Made by a program: the position numbers and the translations under genes
Part shown: positions 12,182 to 23,274 of the stretch, one piece after another
How positions within the stretch are numbered: the stretch's first letter is position 1
Layout of the letters: each line of letters begins with the position of its first letter
The notes under the pieces: generated by a model
The model's input: the letters and a program-made list of their open reading frames with translations, nothing else
Told to the model about the DNA's origin: nothing
The model's database searches: none
Source: Cryptomeria japonica
Lineage: Eukaryota; Streptophyta; Pinopsida; Cupressales; Cupressaceae
Reading direction: 5' to 3'
NCBI RefSeq assembly: GCF_030272615.1
Contig: NC_081413.1
Coordinates: 16,998,285-17,062,284 of the forward strand
Length of the DNA: 64,000 nucleotides

Positions 12182-15100
12182 CTAACATTTACCAATAGGT
12201 CCTTTGCCATTGTATCCCATTTGTTGCATGATCAAGTAGCCTTTTCCATATAGGTGTGTTGGTATAGCTACCTCCACAGTAGCCGCTATGTCTTCTTCCT
12301 CATCCTTGTATAGCCAACTAAGGATATCTTTTTCCTCTGATTCATGTGCTAGAGTGCCTACTTGAATAAATTTGCCATCAAACTTGGTGATGGGCTGGGT
12401 TGCTTGATGTGTTGATGTTGTAGGTAATCCATGAGATTTAGGTGATGCTAGTAAGTTGGCCAAACACATGGGTTCCAAAGAGTATTCTCCCATGCCTTGC
12501 TCTTTGATTTTCATTTTCTGCTTGAAATCTATAGATAGTGATGTAGACTTTTCTTGCTGAAGATCTGGTGTTGAGTAACTTTGTTTTTCTCTATTATGTG
12601 GAACCAAGTTGTCTTGGGCTACCCCCATAACATTAAAATGTTGAAATAGATTATGCTCTGCTGATATAGAAATCTCTTGCCCATTGTAGGGGAACTTAAC
12701 ACGTTGATGATAAGTAGAAGGTACTGCTTGCATTTCATGTATCCAAGGTCGACCCAATAAGATATTGTATGTGAGGTCTATGTCCAAGACTTGGCACATA
12801 GTGTCCTTTTGTATTGGTCCTACTTGAATTGGCAACATTACTGTTCCTTTAGATGATCTTTCTTCATCATCATATGCTTTGATAGTGATCTTTTTGCGTG
12901 GATCAATAGATTGCTCAGAGAAGCCTAATGCACATATAAGTTTTAAGGTACAGATATTGAGTCCAACTCCTCCATCTATTAATACTCTTTTGACTCGATG
13001 TTTGTAGACCAAGACTTCAATGTGGAGTGGAGTATTGTGTGGATGGCTCAATGAGATATTATCATGCTCATAAAAAGTGAGGTTATGAGGCCCTGTCATA
13101 TGAGCTACCATGGCTTGGAATTTGTCAGCATCTAGATCTCGAGGTACATTGGTTTCCAATAATACTTGTTCCAAGATGTCTTTGTGTTTTGGCGAAAGTT
13201 TCAGCAACTCCAGTATAGATATTTGAGCAGGAGTTTTGCGCAGTTGTTTGACTAGATCATATTGAATTTTGGGTATGGTGTTTGGCATTGACATATGCCC
13301 CTTTAAGACATATTTTTGAGCTTTGGTTGTTACGTTGATGGATTCATGTTCACGTTTGTCCTTGATGGTGATAACATTGATTTGATTGTCCTCAGCTGAT
13401 ATATGATTGATGGTGTTATTGTATATGTGATTGATACGAGCTCCACGTGTATCATTTGAGGTTGAAGATCCATCCTTGTTGTAGTTTGGAAGAGGATTTT
13501 TAAAGGCTCCATCATCACCATTTGTCTTGAGACCATCGACTGTTAAATCGCCTCTATCAATCATGTCTTGAACAATGTTTTTCAGTCTCATGCAATCATT
13601 CATTCGATGACCTTTGTTGCGATGAAAATCATAAAAGTGTGAGTCATTCCACCAAGGTGGTTTGATTTGTGGTTCAAAGTTGTTGATTGTTGGTAAGGAG
13701 ATAATTTTGTTTGCTAGGAGTTCTCTGAATGTTGACTCCAGTGATTGCCCTAGTGGTGTGTAAATGTGTTTTGGAAAGTTGTTTGCGTTACCTCGTGAGT
13801 TTGGATTAGGTCCTCGATTGGTATTATTGTTTTGGGTATTGTTGGCGTTGTTTGTGTTAAGTTGATCTTGATTGGTATTTGGTGCATAAGTGTTAGTACC
13901 TTGGTTAGCACCTTTGGGATTCTTTGTAGCTTGAGGATTACCTGATAATGCTAGCATGGGTTGCTTGGATTTTGGATCATTTGATTCATTTCCTCCTTCA
14001 TTTCTAGTGTTTTTTTTTCTGGTCCAGAATCTGGATTTGTCTAAGTTGTTGTTGTTCTGGTTGTTGTAATTGGATGAACTTGTTCCTTCTTTGATTTTTT
14101 TTAATGTTCCTTTGTTGACACATGCTTCTTCTACTTGGATGCCATGTTTAATCAATTTGACAAAAGGTGATATGCATTGAAGTTTGAGTATGTAACTCAT
14201 CTCACTATTCAAATTGTTGATGAAAATCTCCATCTTTTCCTTTTCAGGCACATCTCGAGGATATCTCAAAACCATACACCGCCAACGTTGAAGGAATACC
14301 ATGAATGTTTCATTGTTTTTTTGTTTGGTGTTATAGACATCTAACATGGTCATAGCATGTTGAATGTTATAGGAATATTGAGTTATGAATTTGTTGACTA
14401 GTTCATCGAATGATTTGATAGGAGGTGTGATTTTGGATAACCATTCCAAGCTTCTTGGGAATAACCTCATCAAATAGGTGTCGTCATGGGTGAATTCAAG
14501 ACTCATGGTACAAAATTCTCGAACATGATCACGGGGATCACTTTTCCCATCATATTTGTCAAATTTGGGAATGTCTGAGTTTGGGGGAAAAGGCACCATG
14601 TTTAATTGTCTGTCAAAAGGATAAGGACCAATTTCAGTTAAGGAGTACCGTACTGTTGTCCCTTGTTGCATGTCTTGCATTTGTTGAGTGAGAGCAATCA
14701 AAGGTGCATTACTTTGCTGAGGGAAGGGTTCTTCCCTTGTATTAGTTCTAAGCTGAAATGGTGTGTGGAATGGTATGTTTTGCTCGGGGATGTTTTTCTC
14801 AGGGATATCTTGCTCCAGCAAGTTCTGTTCTAGTAGATTTTGCTCATGTATTTTTTGTTCAGGGTCACGGGCTTCTTTCTCTCTCTTGTCGTTCTTGATA
14901 ATCATAATGTTGAGACCTTGTTCTAAAAATGTCAGTGTCAAAGTCTTCATGAAGTTTAACTCCTTTGCTTGTGAGCATGAGTAGATATTTTTCCTTGTCG
15001 TTTTCCATGAGTCTTTCCACAAGTTTTTGAAATGAAGCGCTTTCTTGACACTCTTGGAGGAGTTCCTTAGAAATTTTAGTGTCCTCTAGATTTGGACACT

Positions 15101-15188
15101 CGAAAGGATTTGATAACCTTTGATTCATGCTGGACTTTGGTTGCATTTCGCTTTGTTTGTTTCATTGAGAGCGAGTAACAACAGGCAT
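12182..15188 (-). pseudogene. Gypsy gag-protease with C-terminal G-patch
   Basis: The start is an ATG at 15188 beginning MPVVTRSQ, typical of Tat gag. A TGA follows at codon 9 and there is a frameshift between 14865 and 15022. The long 946-aa ORF then has a repeated EQN(L/I)(L/P) pentapeptide near residues 60-85 and a capsid domain at about 130-330. A degenerate zinc-finger-like FYDFHRNKGHRMNDC lies near residue 460. The aspartic protease LIDGGVGLNIC is near residue 685, with DGG where many proteases have DTG or DSG. A G-patch (MGYNGKGPIGK) is at the end. It forms the particle and processes the polyprotein in active relatives. Confidence 0.85.
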
Positions 15189-15594
15189 CTAATAAAATCT
15201 TTCTGTGACAAAAGGAACGAACTCCTCTTCGATGTTTTGTTCAGGGGTTAGTGGTTCAAATCGGGGTATGTAGTAAGTGATGCACTCTTCGAGAAACAAG
15301 GCCGGATTGATTTTTCCTCCTTGATTTAGGCGTTGACTGAATACTAACTTTTGATAGAATGCTCTACTCCTCAATGGTTCCTTGTCAAATTCGTTTGTTT
15401 TGTCTTGAAGATACAAGCACATATGACGAAGGAATGTTCGATGAGATTTGAAGAGTTGGCAATTGATGTATAAATTTTTTTTGTTTGGCAAGTTTCAAAG
15501 AACTGGGTTGTTGTTTCTTCAACTTAGTGTAATGATAAATACTCTTTCTTCTCAGAATATGAGGATTAGTCATGCACAAGCGATCAATGGTTTC
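15189..15594 (-). pseudogene. Upstream ORF1 of the gypsy element, cut by the nested insertion
   Basis: A 100-aa frame (15189-15491) ends in TAG directly abutting the gag ATG (15186-15188). Ogre elements are known to carry an ORF1 of unknown function upstream of gag. The protein is basic and aromatic, with no domain recognised. The young element at 15595 interrupts the leader upstream, and no convincing continuation of coding sequence is seen beyond 20775. Confidence 0.5.
15590..15594. repeat. Target-site duplication GTTTC (left)
   Basis: GTTTC here and at 20770-20774 flank the 491-bp LTRs exactly. This is the 5-bp staggered-cut signature of LTR element integration. Confidence 0.92.
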
Positions 15595-16085
15595 TGTTGG
15601 TGTAAATAATTATTCATCATGGATATTATTACACTTACTTAAGTTTACTTAGGATAATGCATTTCATAGTAGTTTGGATATGAGACACTTGGGTGTTTGT
15701 GCCACATTGGGATAGTGTGTGTAGGAGAAATTCCACCTCTTTTGGTGTTGATCTTGTTATTACACTATCATATCCACTTATTGTGGAGTGATAATTCCAC
15801 CTTCGGTGGGTGATCCACCTCATGTGGAATATTATATTATTTCTCCTACCTACCCACACCTATTTCCTACCTACCCTTGTTTCTTATTGAGCCACATGTC
15901 ATGTTTGTGTGCTCATACATATCCCTAGCCTTGCCTATATAAGCAGGCTCATCTACATTGTATGTAACAACTATTGAACAATCATTGATCATTTTCTATT
16001 AATGAGAATACAGTTTATTCTTGTCCCATATTATGTCTCTTTCATGTACATTTCAATGACTTCTTGATCTTGGCAAAATCCAACA
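15595..16085 (+). repeat. 5' LTR (491 bp)
   Basis: It starts TGTTGG and ends CCAACA, identical to 20279-20769 except at 16013. It contains a TATA box at 15936-15943. An inverted-repeat region around 15790-15835 holds alternating CCACC and GGTGG words and could form a hairpin. Confidence 0.95.
15936..15943 (+). promoter_or_regulatory. TATA box in the 5' LTR
   Basis: TATATAAG sits about 150 bp before the LTR end, where a Pol II start for the genomic transcript is expected. The same word is at 20620-20627 in the 3' LTR. Confidence 0.6.
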
Positions 16086-16103
16086 TGGTATCAGAGCTAT
16101 TGG
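16086..16103 (+). promoter_or_regulatory. Primer binding site (initiator tRNA-Met)
   Basis: TGGTATCAGAGC directly follows the 5' LTR. It is complementary to the 3' end of plant initiator tRNA-Met, the usual copia primer. Confidence 0.9.
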
Positions 16104-17772
16104 AGTCTCATTGATTCGTCTTGAAGAGGCATTATTGTGACGTCAAGAGGCAGATCTGAGGAGTATCGTCATTTGGAGGCGTCCTAGACCAGATCCGACC
16201 TCGCCATTGCGTCCGGAAGGCCATTTCCATGAATTTTGGTTATAAAGTTGGCCTATTTTGGTGAGGAAAAATTTTTTCCCCAATTTTGCTATTCGTACGG
16301 ATTTTTCGAATTATATATTTTTTTTCAAAAAAAAAAAATTTTCTCTTTTCAGAAATTTGTTTTCAAAAATCAAAAAATTGAAAAATCATAAAAAAAAATC
16401 GAAAAAATCAAAAAAAATTGGAAAAGTGATCAAAAAAAAAAGGGAAAAAATCAATTTTGGGGGGTCCGCAGACCCCCCCCCCTGCGCTGGCCGTACACCC
16501 GTCATCCGCAGGTTGCAGGTCACAGACGTACCCGCAGATTTTAGGCGTACCTCATCTCGCGCCTGCCGCCCGTACCCCGAGCGCCGACGCCGTCTGTCCT
16601 TCTCGGCCACTGCAGGTTCTCCACGTCCCCGGCCCTCGCCTCCGCAGCTCCCCCGGCGCCTCCCGCGTCCTCTCCTCCTGGCGCCCGCAGCGACCTCTGC
16701 TCCGCCCGCAGCGTCGGCGCTCCGCTCCGCTTACCGACACCCTCTGCCCCGCTCCGGCTCCACCCTCGGTCTCCGCTCCGGCACACTCCCAGCAGCACCT
16801 CTGCTCCGCCACTCCCCGGCACCTCCGCCTTCAGTCCCGCCGCTCCTCCCTCCGCGGCCCACCTGCAGGAGACACGTCAGCGAGACACGTCGGATCGTCA
16901 ACCGCCACGCAGATCACTTCCGTACTGCCACGTGGAAGCCTACAGTGACACGTCATCACGCCCAGTCACCCCTGCCACGTCATCATTCCGTACAATACGT
17001 ACTGTACAGTCAGCTGTCCACGCAGTCTGTCCGTACGGTACGGACGCCCAGTCAGCAGGCAGCGATGTTTTGGCGACGGTCATACGGCCGTCAAATTTAA
17101 CCTTGTGTTTTGCTGACGTCAGCGCCACATCAGCAGGGTTTGGAAATTTTTTGACCCCCTCTCATTTGCATTTTTGATTTTGCAGTTCAACTTCAAATGG
17201 CCATAACTTGCTCATTTTTGCTCCTTTTTGGGTGCAATTTTTTTTGAAATGGGCTAGAATTTCGTGCTCTCCGCAGTGGTGAAAGAATTTTTTGATTTTG
17301 ATGCACGGATTTTTCAGAAAATGCAGTTTTTGGTAACTGTCCCTGAGTAATCCCTTTTTTTGCAACTTCAGAGGCTTCGTTTGGGGTCATCCGACCTCCT
17401 TTTTAGGTGCCGTTTTTTTTGAAAGTGCGTATTTTTTTGTCTACTTTCACATGATGCTATCAGATTGATCTCATTGTAAGTAGAAATTGTACTTTCAGAT
17501 CTAGGCCATTTTTGGCTCTCTTGGTACTTGCATATTTGCTTGAATCTCAGTTAGATTCATTGCACTATTGATTGAAGTCTCTTGTATCTCATTTGAGAAG
17601 TTGTAAAATTTGCATCATAAGTCCACTTTGCCTTGTTTTGCAAGTGGCTCATTGTAACCGCACTAAGTATAAAGTGCCAAAATCATCACTTTTGGGGGGG
17701 TACTTTGATTGATTGAATTTGGGGGGTGTCTCTTGTGCTTTTGTGCTCTTGTGTTCTTTCCTTTTTGCTGCT
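16104..17772 (+). other. Long leader with A/T-rich run and GC-rich island
   Basis: The leader runs about 1.7 kb from PBS to ORF. 16310-16450 is mostly A and T homopolymers. 16459-16478 is a perfect 8-bp hairpin (GGGGGGTC, loop CGCA, GACCCCCC). 16480-17060 is strongly GC-rich with repeated ACGT cores (CACGTGG, ACACGTCA) at 16870-16985. A 280-aa open frame over this region is Pro/Arg-rich and looks like a composition effect. Confidence 0.6.
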
Positions 17773-20055
17773 ATGAGTTCTTCTAAGTTTCCTCTCTTAA
17801 CTCCACATAATTATGCTACTTGGAAAATTGATGCATGGAGTAAACTTATGGAAAAAGGACTCACTCATTACATTGATGGAACTATTGTTGCTCCAGCTGA
17901 TCCTAAGGCTGATCCAGTTGGTCACTTAGATTGGCTCACTAAAAATATCATGGCAATTGGTACCTTAAGAAAGTATATATCAAAGGATCTCATTTTTCAT
18001 ATTGAGAAATGTACTCTAATCAAGGATGCTTGGCAAAAGTTTCAAGACTTGTATGGTCAAGTTGATGAGATTAGGGGATATCAAATTGATAGTGATCTCA
18101 CCATGTTAGATCCCAAGAACTTTGATACTATACAAGATTATGTCACTAAGGCAAATGAGTTGAGGGCACAACTCAAAGATTGTGGCATTGATAAGAAGGA
18201 TACTCAATTGATATTCAACTTGATAGGGAAGCTTCCACAAGAATATGCAGCATTTGTTTCTAGTTTCCAAACTCATAGGATGACAATGGGTTCAAGCTAC
18301 AAAATGCCTACATTTGATGCTTTCAATGAAATGTTGATGATGGAACAAACTAAGTTGATAAGCATGGGCATTCTTAAGGCTTCTTCTAAGTCTCAAGCAT
18401 TGGTGGCAAATCAAGGAAACAAAGGAAATCAAGGAAATGACAACTCAAACAAGAAGAAATGGCAATCAAAGCCTAAAGACAAAGCAACATCTTCTCCACA
18501 ACAAGGAGATACATCTTCTTCCAAGAAAGATAATTCACCAAAGAGAGAGAGACCTACTTGTGCTTATTGTAAAAAGATTGGTCATGAGGAACATCGTTGC
18601 CATACTAAGAAGATTGATGAGCTCACACATATCATCAAAAAGCATAACATTGATTTGCCTAAAGTCTACAAGAAGGATGATTCATCAACTTCCACTTCCT
18701 CACATTCAAAAGGAAAAGGGCAAGCATTCATGGCTTCTACAAGTGGAAAAACTCACTCTTTTGGAACAAGAAAAGGACAAGCTCTATGTGCTACAACAAA
18801 TCCTACTTCAGAGAGATGGCTTCTAGATTCAGGGGCTTCTCATCATATGGCATCTTCACAATCTATGTTCTCTACATTTGAGCCTTGCACCATGCCTCAG
18901 ATTTTGATGGGCAATCATACATACATGGATGTGATTGGGAAAGGATCTATTGACATTGGGGATAACTCCTTCAATGATGTGTTGTGTGTACCCCACTTGA
19001 CAAACAATCTCCTTTCTATCTATCAAATCACACATGGCGCAACTAAGAGAGTTGTGGAGTTCACACCTGACTCAGTTTTTATTAGAGACATGGAGACTAG
19101 AGCTATCATTGCGACTGGGGTGGTTGATCATGCATCTCGGTTATACTCCTTTTCAGATTTTGTTGATGATGATGATTTCACATTTGATGATTCTACACAT
19201 GTTGATCACACTTATTGTGATGATTCAGATTTTGAGGAGAACTTTGGACACTTGAATTTGGGGATTCTCACATGTAACCCAGTTCTTGAGTCTTCTATTT
19301 CATCTTCTCATATTGATATCACATCACCTATTGTACCTGATGATGCAGATAGTGCGACAGTTTTGCCTACATGTGATTCAGTGCAGCAGGATATACATTG
19401 TCTTCCAGCTTCAGATTCATGGGATGATTACATGACAGACATTGCAGGTTTGTTTGTGGAATCCTACATTGCAGATTTGGGAGACATCATTGATGACATA
19501 CATATTCTCTTTGATGACGATGATCCTTCTTCGATTGTTGCGAGGGCACACTCTGACCCTCTTGTTCATTCTCTACATGATCATTCTTTCGAGGTTGACA
19601 TGATTGTGGATACTTATGTACAGCAGTTGGAGGAGGTCTCTTTATTCTTTGAGGAGACACATGAGTCTTTGGATATTGTTCTACATTCATCTTCACTAGA
19701 TGTTGGAGTTCCTTTTTCAGCAGTATGGCACAGTTTACCATCTTTGGAAGGGGTATCTTTCAGCATTGACATGGGGACACTTGAGCAGTTTTCAGAGATT
19801 CCTTTCATCATGAGTTTTCTTCATACATCTTCCCTTCATGATTGGGGAGACTTCATGGATACACCTTTGGTTTTGTTTCTTCCTAAGGGGAGGAATGTTG
19901 TTCGACGTTCGTGGAGCAGTTTCTTCATACATCGAGCTTCTATCATTGGTGCAGATTCTTCATTGAGGGATGATCACAGTTTGACTTCTCTTCTTCTCTC
20001 ATATGGGGGGGACTTTTTCCTCACATGGGGTTTTGTTCCTCACATACTTCTTTGA
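17773..20055 (+). CDS. Gag-protease fused to an unrecognised acidic C-terminal domain (760 aa)
   Basis: I chose the ATG at 17773 (MSSSKFPLLTPHNYATW); the open frame begins earlier, but only from a TTG. Residues 1-215 are a copia gag of the UBN2/DUF4219 kind (NYATWK; a DxxxxWDxLxxxY-like LIKDAWQKFQDLYG). A CCHC knuckle (CAYCKKIGHEEHRC) lies near 262-275. The aspartic protease WLLDSGASHHM is near 349-359, followed by the usual LLS and LYSF segments. From about residue 455, where GAG-pre-integrase and integrase should begin, the protein becomes a 300-residue Asp/Ser/His-rich acidic domain with no match I recognise. There is no RT. It would make particles and package RNA using trans-supplied enzymes. 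The frame is intact. Confidence 0.88.
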   Translation: MSSSKFPLLTPHNYATWKIDAWSKLMEKGLTHYIDGTIVAPADPKADPVGHLDWLTKNIMAIGTLRKYISKDLIFHIEKCTLIKDAWQKFQDLYGQVDEIRGYQIDSDLTMLDPKNFDTIQDYVTKANELRAQLKDCGIDKKDTQLIFNLIGKLPQEYAAFVSSFQTHRMTMGSSYKMPTFDAFNEMLMMEQTKLISMGILKASSKSQALVANQGNKGNQGNDNSNKKKWQSKPKDKATSSPQQGDTSSSKKDNSPKRERPTCAYCKKIGHEEHRCHTKKIDELTHIIKKHNIDLPKVYKKDDSSTSTSSHSKGKGQAFMASTSGKTHSFGTRKGQALCATTNPTSERWLLDSGASHHMASSQSMFSTFEPCTMPQILMGNHTYMDVIGKGSIDIGDNSFNDVLCVPHLTNNLLSIYQITHGATKRVVEFTPDSVFIRDMETRAIIATGVVDHASRLYSFSDFVDDDDFTFDDSTHVDHTYCDDSDFEENFGHLNLGILTCNPVLESSISSSHIDITSPIVPDDADSATVLPTCDSVQQDIHCLPASDSWDDYMTDIAGLFVESYIADLGDIIDDIHILFDDDDPSSIVARAHSDPLVHSLHDHSFEVDMIVDTYVQQLEEVSLFFEETHESLDIVLHSSSLDVGVPFSAVWHSLPSLEGVSFSIDMGTLEQFSEIPFIMSFLHTSSLHDWGDFMDTPLVLFLPKGRNVVRRSWSSFFIHRASIIGADSSLRDDHSLTSLLLSYGGDFFLTWGFVPHILL

Positions 20056-20278
20056 GAGTTCTCATGTATAGCTTTCATCTCTTCTTTTGGGGGAGGGTTT
20101 TTTCCCATTGGGTTTTTCTCTCTTTCCCCACTTTGTGAGAGATTTCATTACATTGGTTTGCATGCATTTGCATTTGTGCATGGGTACCTAACATGGCCTC
20201 GTAGCCGGGACCCATCTTGCATTGCTTAGTTGCATTGTAGACTTAAGTGCATTCCCCTAAGTTGCACTTAAGGGGGGG
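20056..20278 (+). other. 3' untranslated region with polypurine tract
   Basis: There is a short spacer after the stop codon. The last bases before the 3' LTR read ACTTAAGGGGGGG (about 20266-20278), the polypurine tract for plus-strand priming. Confidence 0.75.
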
Positions 20279-20769
20279 TGTTGGTGTAAATAATTATTCA
20301 TCATGGATATTATTACACTTACTTAAGTTTACTTAGGATAATGCATTTCATAGTAGTTTGGATATGAGACACTTGGGTGTTTGTGCCACATTGGGATAGT
20401 GTGTGTAGGAGAAATTCCACCTCTTTTGGTGTTGATCTTGTTATTACACTATCATATCCACTTATTGTGGAGTGATAATTCCACCTTCGGTGGGTGATCC
20501 ACCTCATGTGGAATATTATATTATTTCTCCTACCTACCCACACCTATTTCCTACCTACCCTTGTTTCTTATTGAGCCACATGTCATGTTTGTGTGCTCAT
20601 ACATATCCCTAGCCTTGCCTATATAAGCAGGCTCATCTACATTGTATGTAACAACTATTGAACAATCATTGATCATTTTCTATTAATGAGAATACAATTT
20701 ATTCTTGTCCCATATTATGTCTCTTTCATGTACATTTCAATGACTTCTTGATCTTGGCAAAATCCAACA
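20279..20769 (+). repeat. 3' LTR (491 bp) of the young element
   Basis: It is identical to 15595-16085 except for A at 20697. It ends CCAACA and is followed directly by the TSD GTTTC. Confidence 0.95.
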
Positions 20770-21216
20770 GTTTCCTTTGATTTGTTTTGGATTTAGTTTT
20801 GCTTGTTTTGGAAACTTAAGTTTTACTTTATCAAAATGAAGGTTTAGATGCCCCCTCACGACAAAGCGTGTCAAATGATATGGAATACGAGTTTTCCCGA
20901 TATGGAAACTCGATTTGACAACTTGGAGTTTTAAAACAAGTGTGTTTTGGGATAGAAATCCGTTTGATTGAAGGACCTGTTTGATACTTGTGATGAGGTT
21001 TCCTGATTTTGATAGGAGAGAAGTGTTATCATGTGACTAGTTTTCAGATATTGGACAACTTTGTTTGACGAAAAACTTGTTTTGAGAATATTTTTTGATA
21101 CTCTATTTTGGTTTTCTGTTTGATGAAATTCAAGCCGAGGAAGGAAAGCTCCCGAAATTGTTTTCTAATTTTTCAAAAATGACCTCTGTTTTCCCCACTG
21201 TTTTCCTAGTTTTGGC

Positions 21217-21585
21217 TACGCGCTAAGACAGAGATGCAATGCACTACAAAAATTCCTCAATGTGCTAGAGAAAAGACCCCACACGCTACGCTGCCCCCTG
21301 TGACGTGCTAACTGGATTGCTTTGATTTTGTCTTGGTTCAAAAGGTTATGCGCTAATATGGGTCACCAACGTGCTAACTGTTGATCTCTACGTGCTAAAG
21401 TTTGATCTCCATGCGCTAAGCTGATGCTTCAACGTGCCAGACTGTTTTCAAAAGGCGCTACTTTAAATTGCCAGTTTTGGATTTTTACGAAGCGCTAATG
21501 TTAAGACTTAATGTGCTAAGGTGAAGGTCGAATGTGCTAAAAGATAGTTTCCATGCGCTAAGAAGTTGCTCTTACGCACTAAACT
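21217..21585. repeat. TGCGCTA motif cluster 1
   Basis: About 15 degenerate copies of (A/T)(T/C)GCGCTAA, with variants CGTGCTAA and TGTGCTAA, occur at roughly 20-35 bp spacing. It is the reverse complement of the motif at 3231-3635. Confidence 0.75.
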
Positions 21586-23274
21586 GCCCTGATAGTTTGA
21601 CTTGGTTGTTTTTCCGCAATTTTTGGGTCTTTGTTTTTAGTTTTCAGTGATGATAGATGATTTTCTGAAGTAACAAATGAAGACACAACACCAAAGAGAC
21701 AACCATTTTTCTTAATCTAAACAATGAGTGTATGTTATGTGAGGATGTGTCAAATCCTCAATGTTTTGACAGGTTTAGATACAACATGCACTTCAGTCAG
21801 ACTCTTTATTCAAGGGTCATAAGCAATATCATAGCCCACTAGCCTCGATACTCTGTCAGCTCAAACAGTTGTGTCGCCCCCTAGGGGGCACCCATTTTTT
21901 TGCCTTTTGCCAAAAATTAACCCAAAGTGAATTGCTTTACAATTGAGTAGTTATCTTGGGAGATATATGGTGAGCAATCTTGGGGGTGGATTCTTCCCTA
22001 CCCTCGCACTATGATATTACAAATGTCTGGATACTGACTCGGCTCAAATTTTCTATGCTAAAGTTCGTAAGTAGGCTTCCCGTTCAGCCGTCAGTGATAA
22101 ACTCCCTCAAGAGGCTTCCCAACCTTTAGAACAAAGGCTTTACGTATCTCAAGAATACTGGGGGAAGGCTAATCGTTGTGCGCAATTATTGAAAAGGACT
22201 TTCGTCACTTTCCACTTTTGATTATAGTGGGTTGGAACACTTGGCTTCAAAGTCGTTTCCCACTTAGGTTGTTCCCTTCACACCGGCCAAAAATGGCTTT
22301 AAGAGTTTTTCAACCCCTTTGATTTGTGATTTAACAGGGTGGACATTCCAATTTAAGGTGATGGATTGAGTCACTTTTTCTGTTCCGATGCCGAATAGCA
22401 GGGCTTTGACTTCGAGCTAGCTATTAGAATATATTAGCGGAAAGTGGACCCACTTGTGGAGGCATTCCAGCTGAAAATAAAATATTGCTTGGTTGAATCT
22501 AGCTAAATCCCCACTTGGAACACCCTATGGGTACATGCTAAAGGTTTTAATGCAATATTACTGAAAGCGTAAGAATGATCTGGTTTTTTGATCACCTAGT
22601 TAAGGGGAGAGCATATTCCTTCCACTTTCGAGACAAGACAAACAAAGTTCCTTTTATCTTTCAAGGCAATGATTTGCTAAAATCTATATGGATATGTTGC
22701 TCCACGAAAACATTGTGTTTATTTTATTCTTTTAAGGCAATGATTTTCTGATCTATGAATTCGATGTTTGGTCAACAAAAGAAATCGATCAAAAAAAGGG
22801 GAAGATCTTCCCTCTTTAGTTGTGATTGACTTAGGACATGTGTGATTCTTTTACTTTGCAAAAATTTGAAGTGGATCCTTTTATGCACCAAAGGATGGTG
22901 AAGTTCTTTTTAAACACCTTTGTTTGCAAAAATGGAAAAATTGTTTTGTTCTTTTTAGAGCCCAATTGAAAATTTCTCTTCTAGAAAAGCAAGAAAAGAT
23001 TGTTTTTGTGGTTCTTTTTATAGCCCAAATAAGGTGAGTTCAATTTTATTTAACAAGAATTAAAAAGACTCTAAATTCTAGCTAACTTAAATAAGTTAGT
23101 AAAAATTTAAACTATTTATAATTCTAAAAATAACACTAAGCTCCTTCCTGCAATAAGATGTCAGAAATCCTGCAAAATACCCACCAAAGTAGTTAGAAAA
23201 ATACAGGCTTTTGTGGACTTCAACAAGTCTAAATTTAAACTCGGTTATAATTTTAATTTTTGTTTTCTATTTGT

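Larger units (their letters stand above)
15595..20769 (+). mobile_element. Young non-autonomous copia-type LTR element (gag-protease plus novel acidic domain)
   Basis: This is a complete 5175-bp element with 491-bp LTRs, TG..CA ends, a PBS matching initiator tRNA-Met, one intact ORF, a polypurine tract and a 5-bp TSD. The LTRs differ at a single visible position (G16013 versus A20697), so insertion is very recent compared with the gypsy host. No RT, RNase H or integrase is present, so it must borrow these in trans. The leader contains a sharply GC-rich 600-bp island. The reading frame is fully open, which suggests selection or very recent mobilisation. Confidence 0.93.

Noticed and set aside
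16258-17100. 280-aa Pro/Arg-rich open frame, with overlapping minus-strand frames
   Set aside because: It lies over the GC-rich leader island, where stop codons are rare by composition. It has no domain, and the real gag ATG is downstream.
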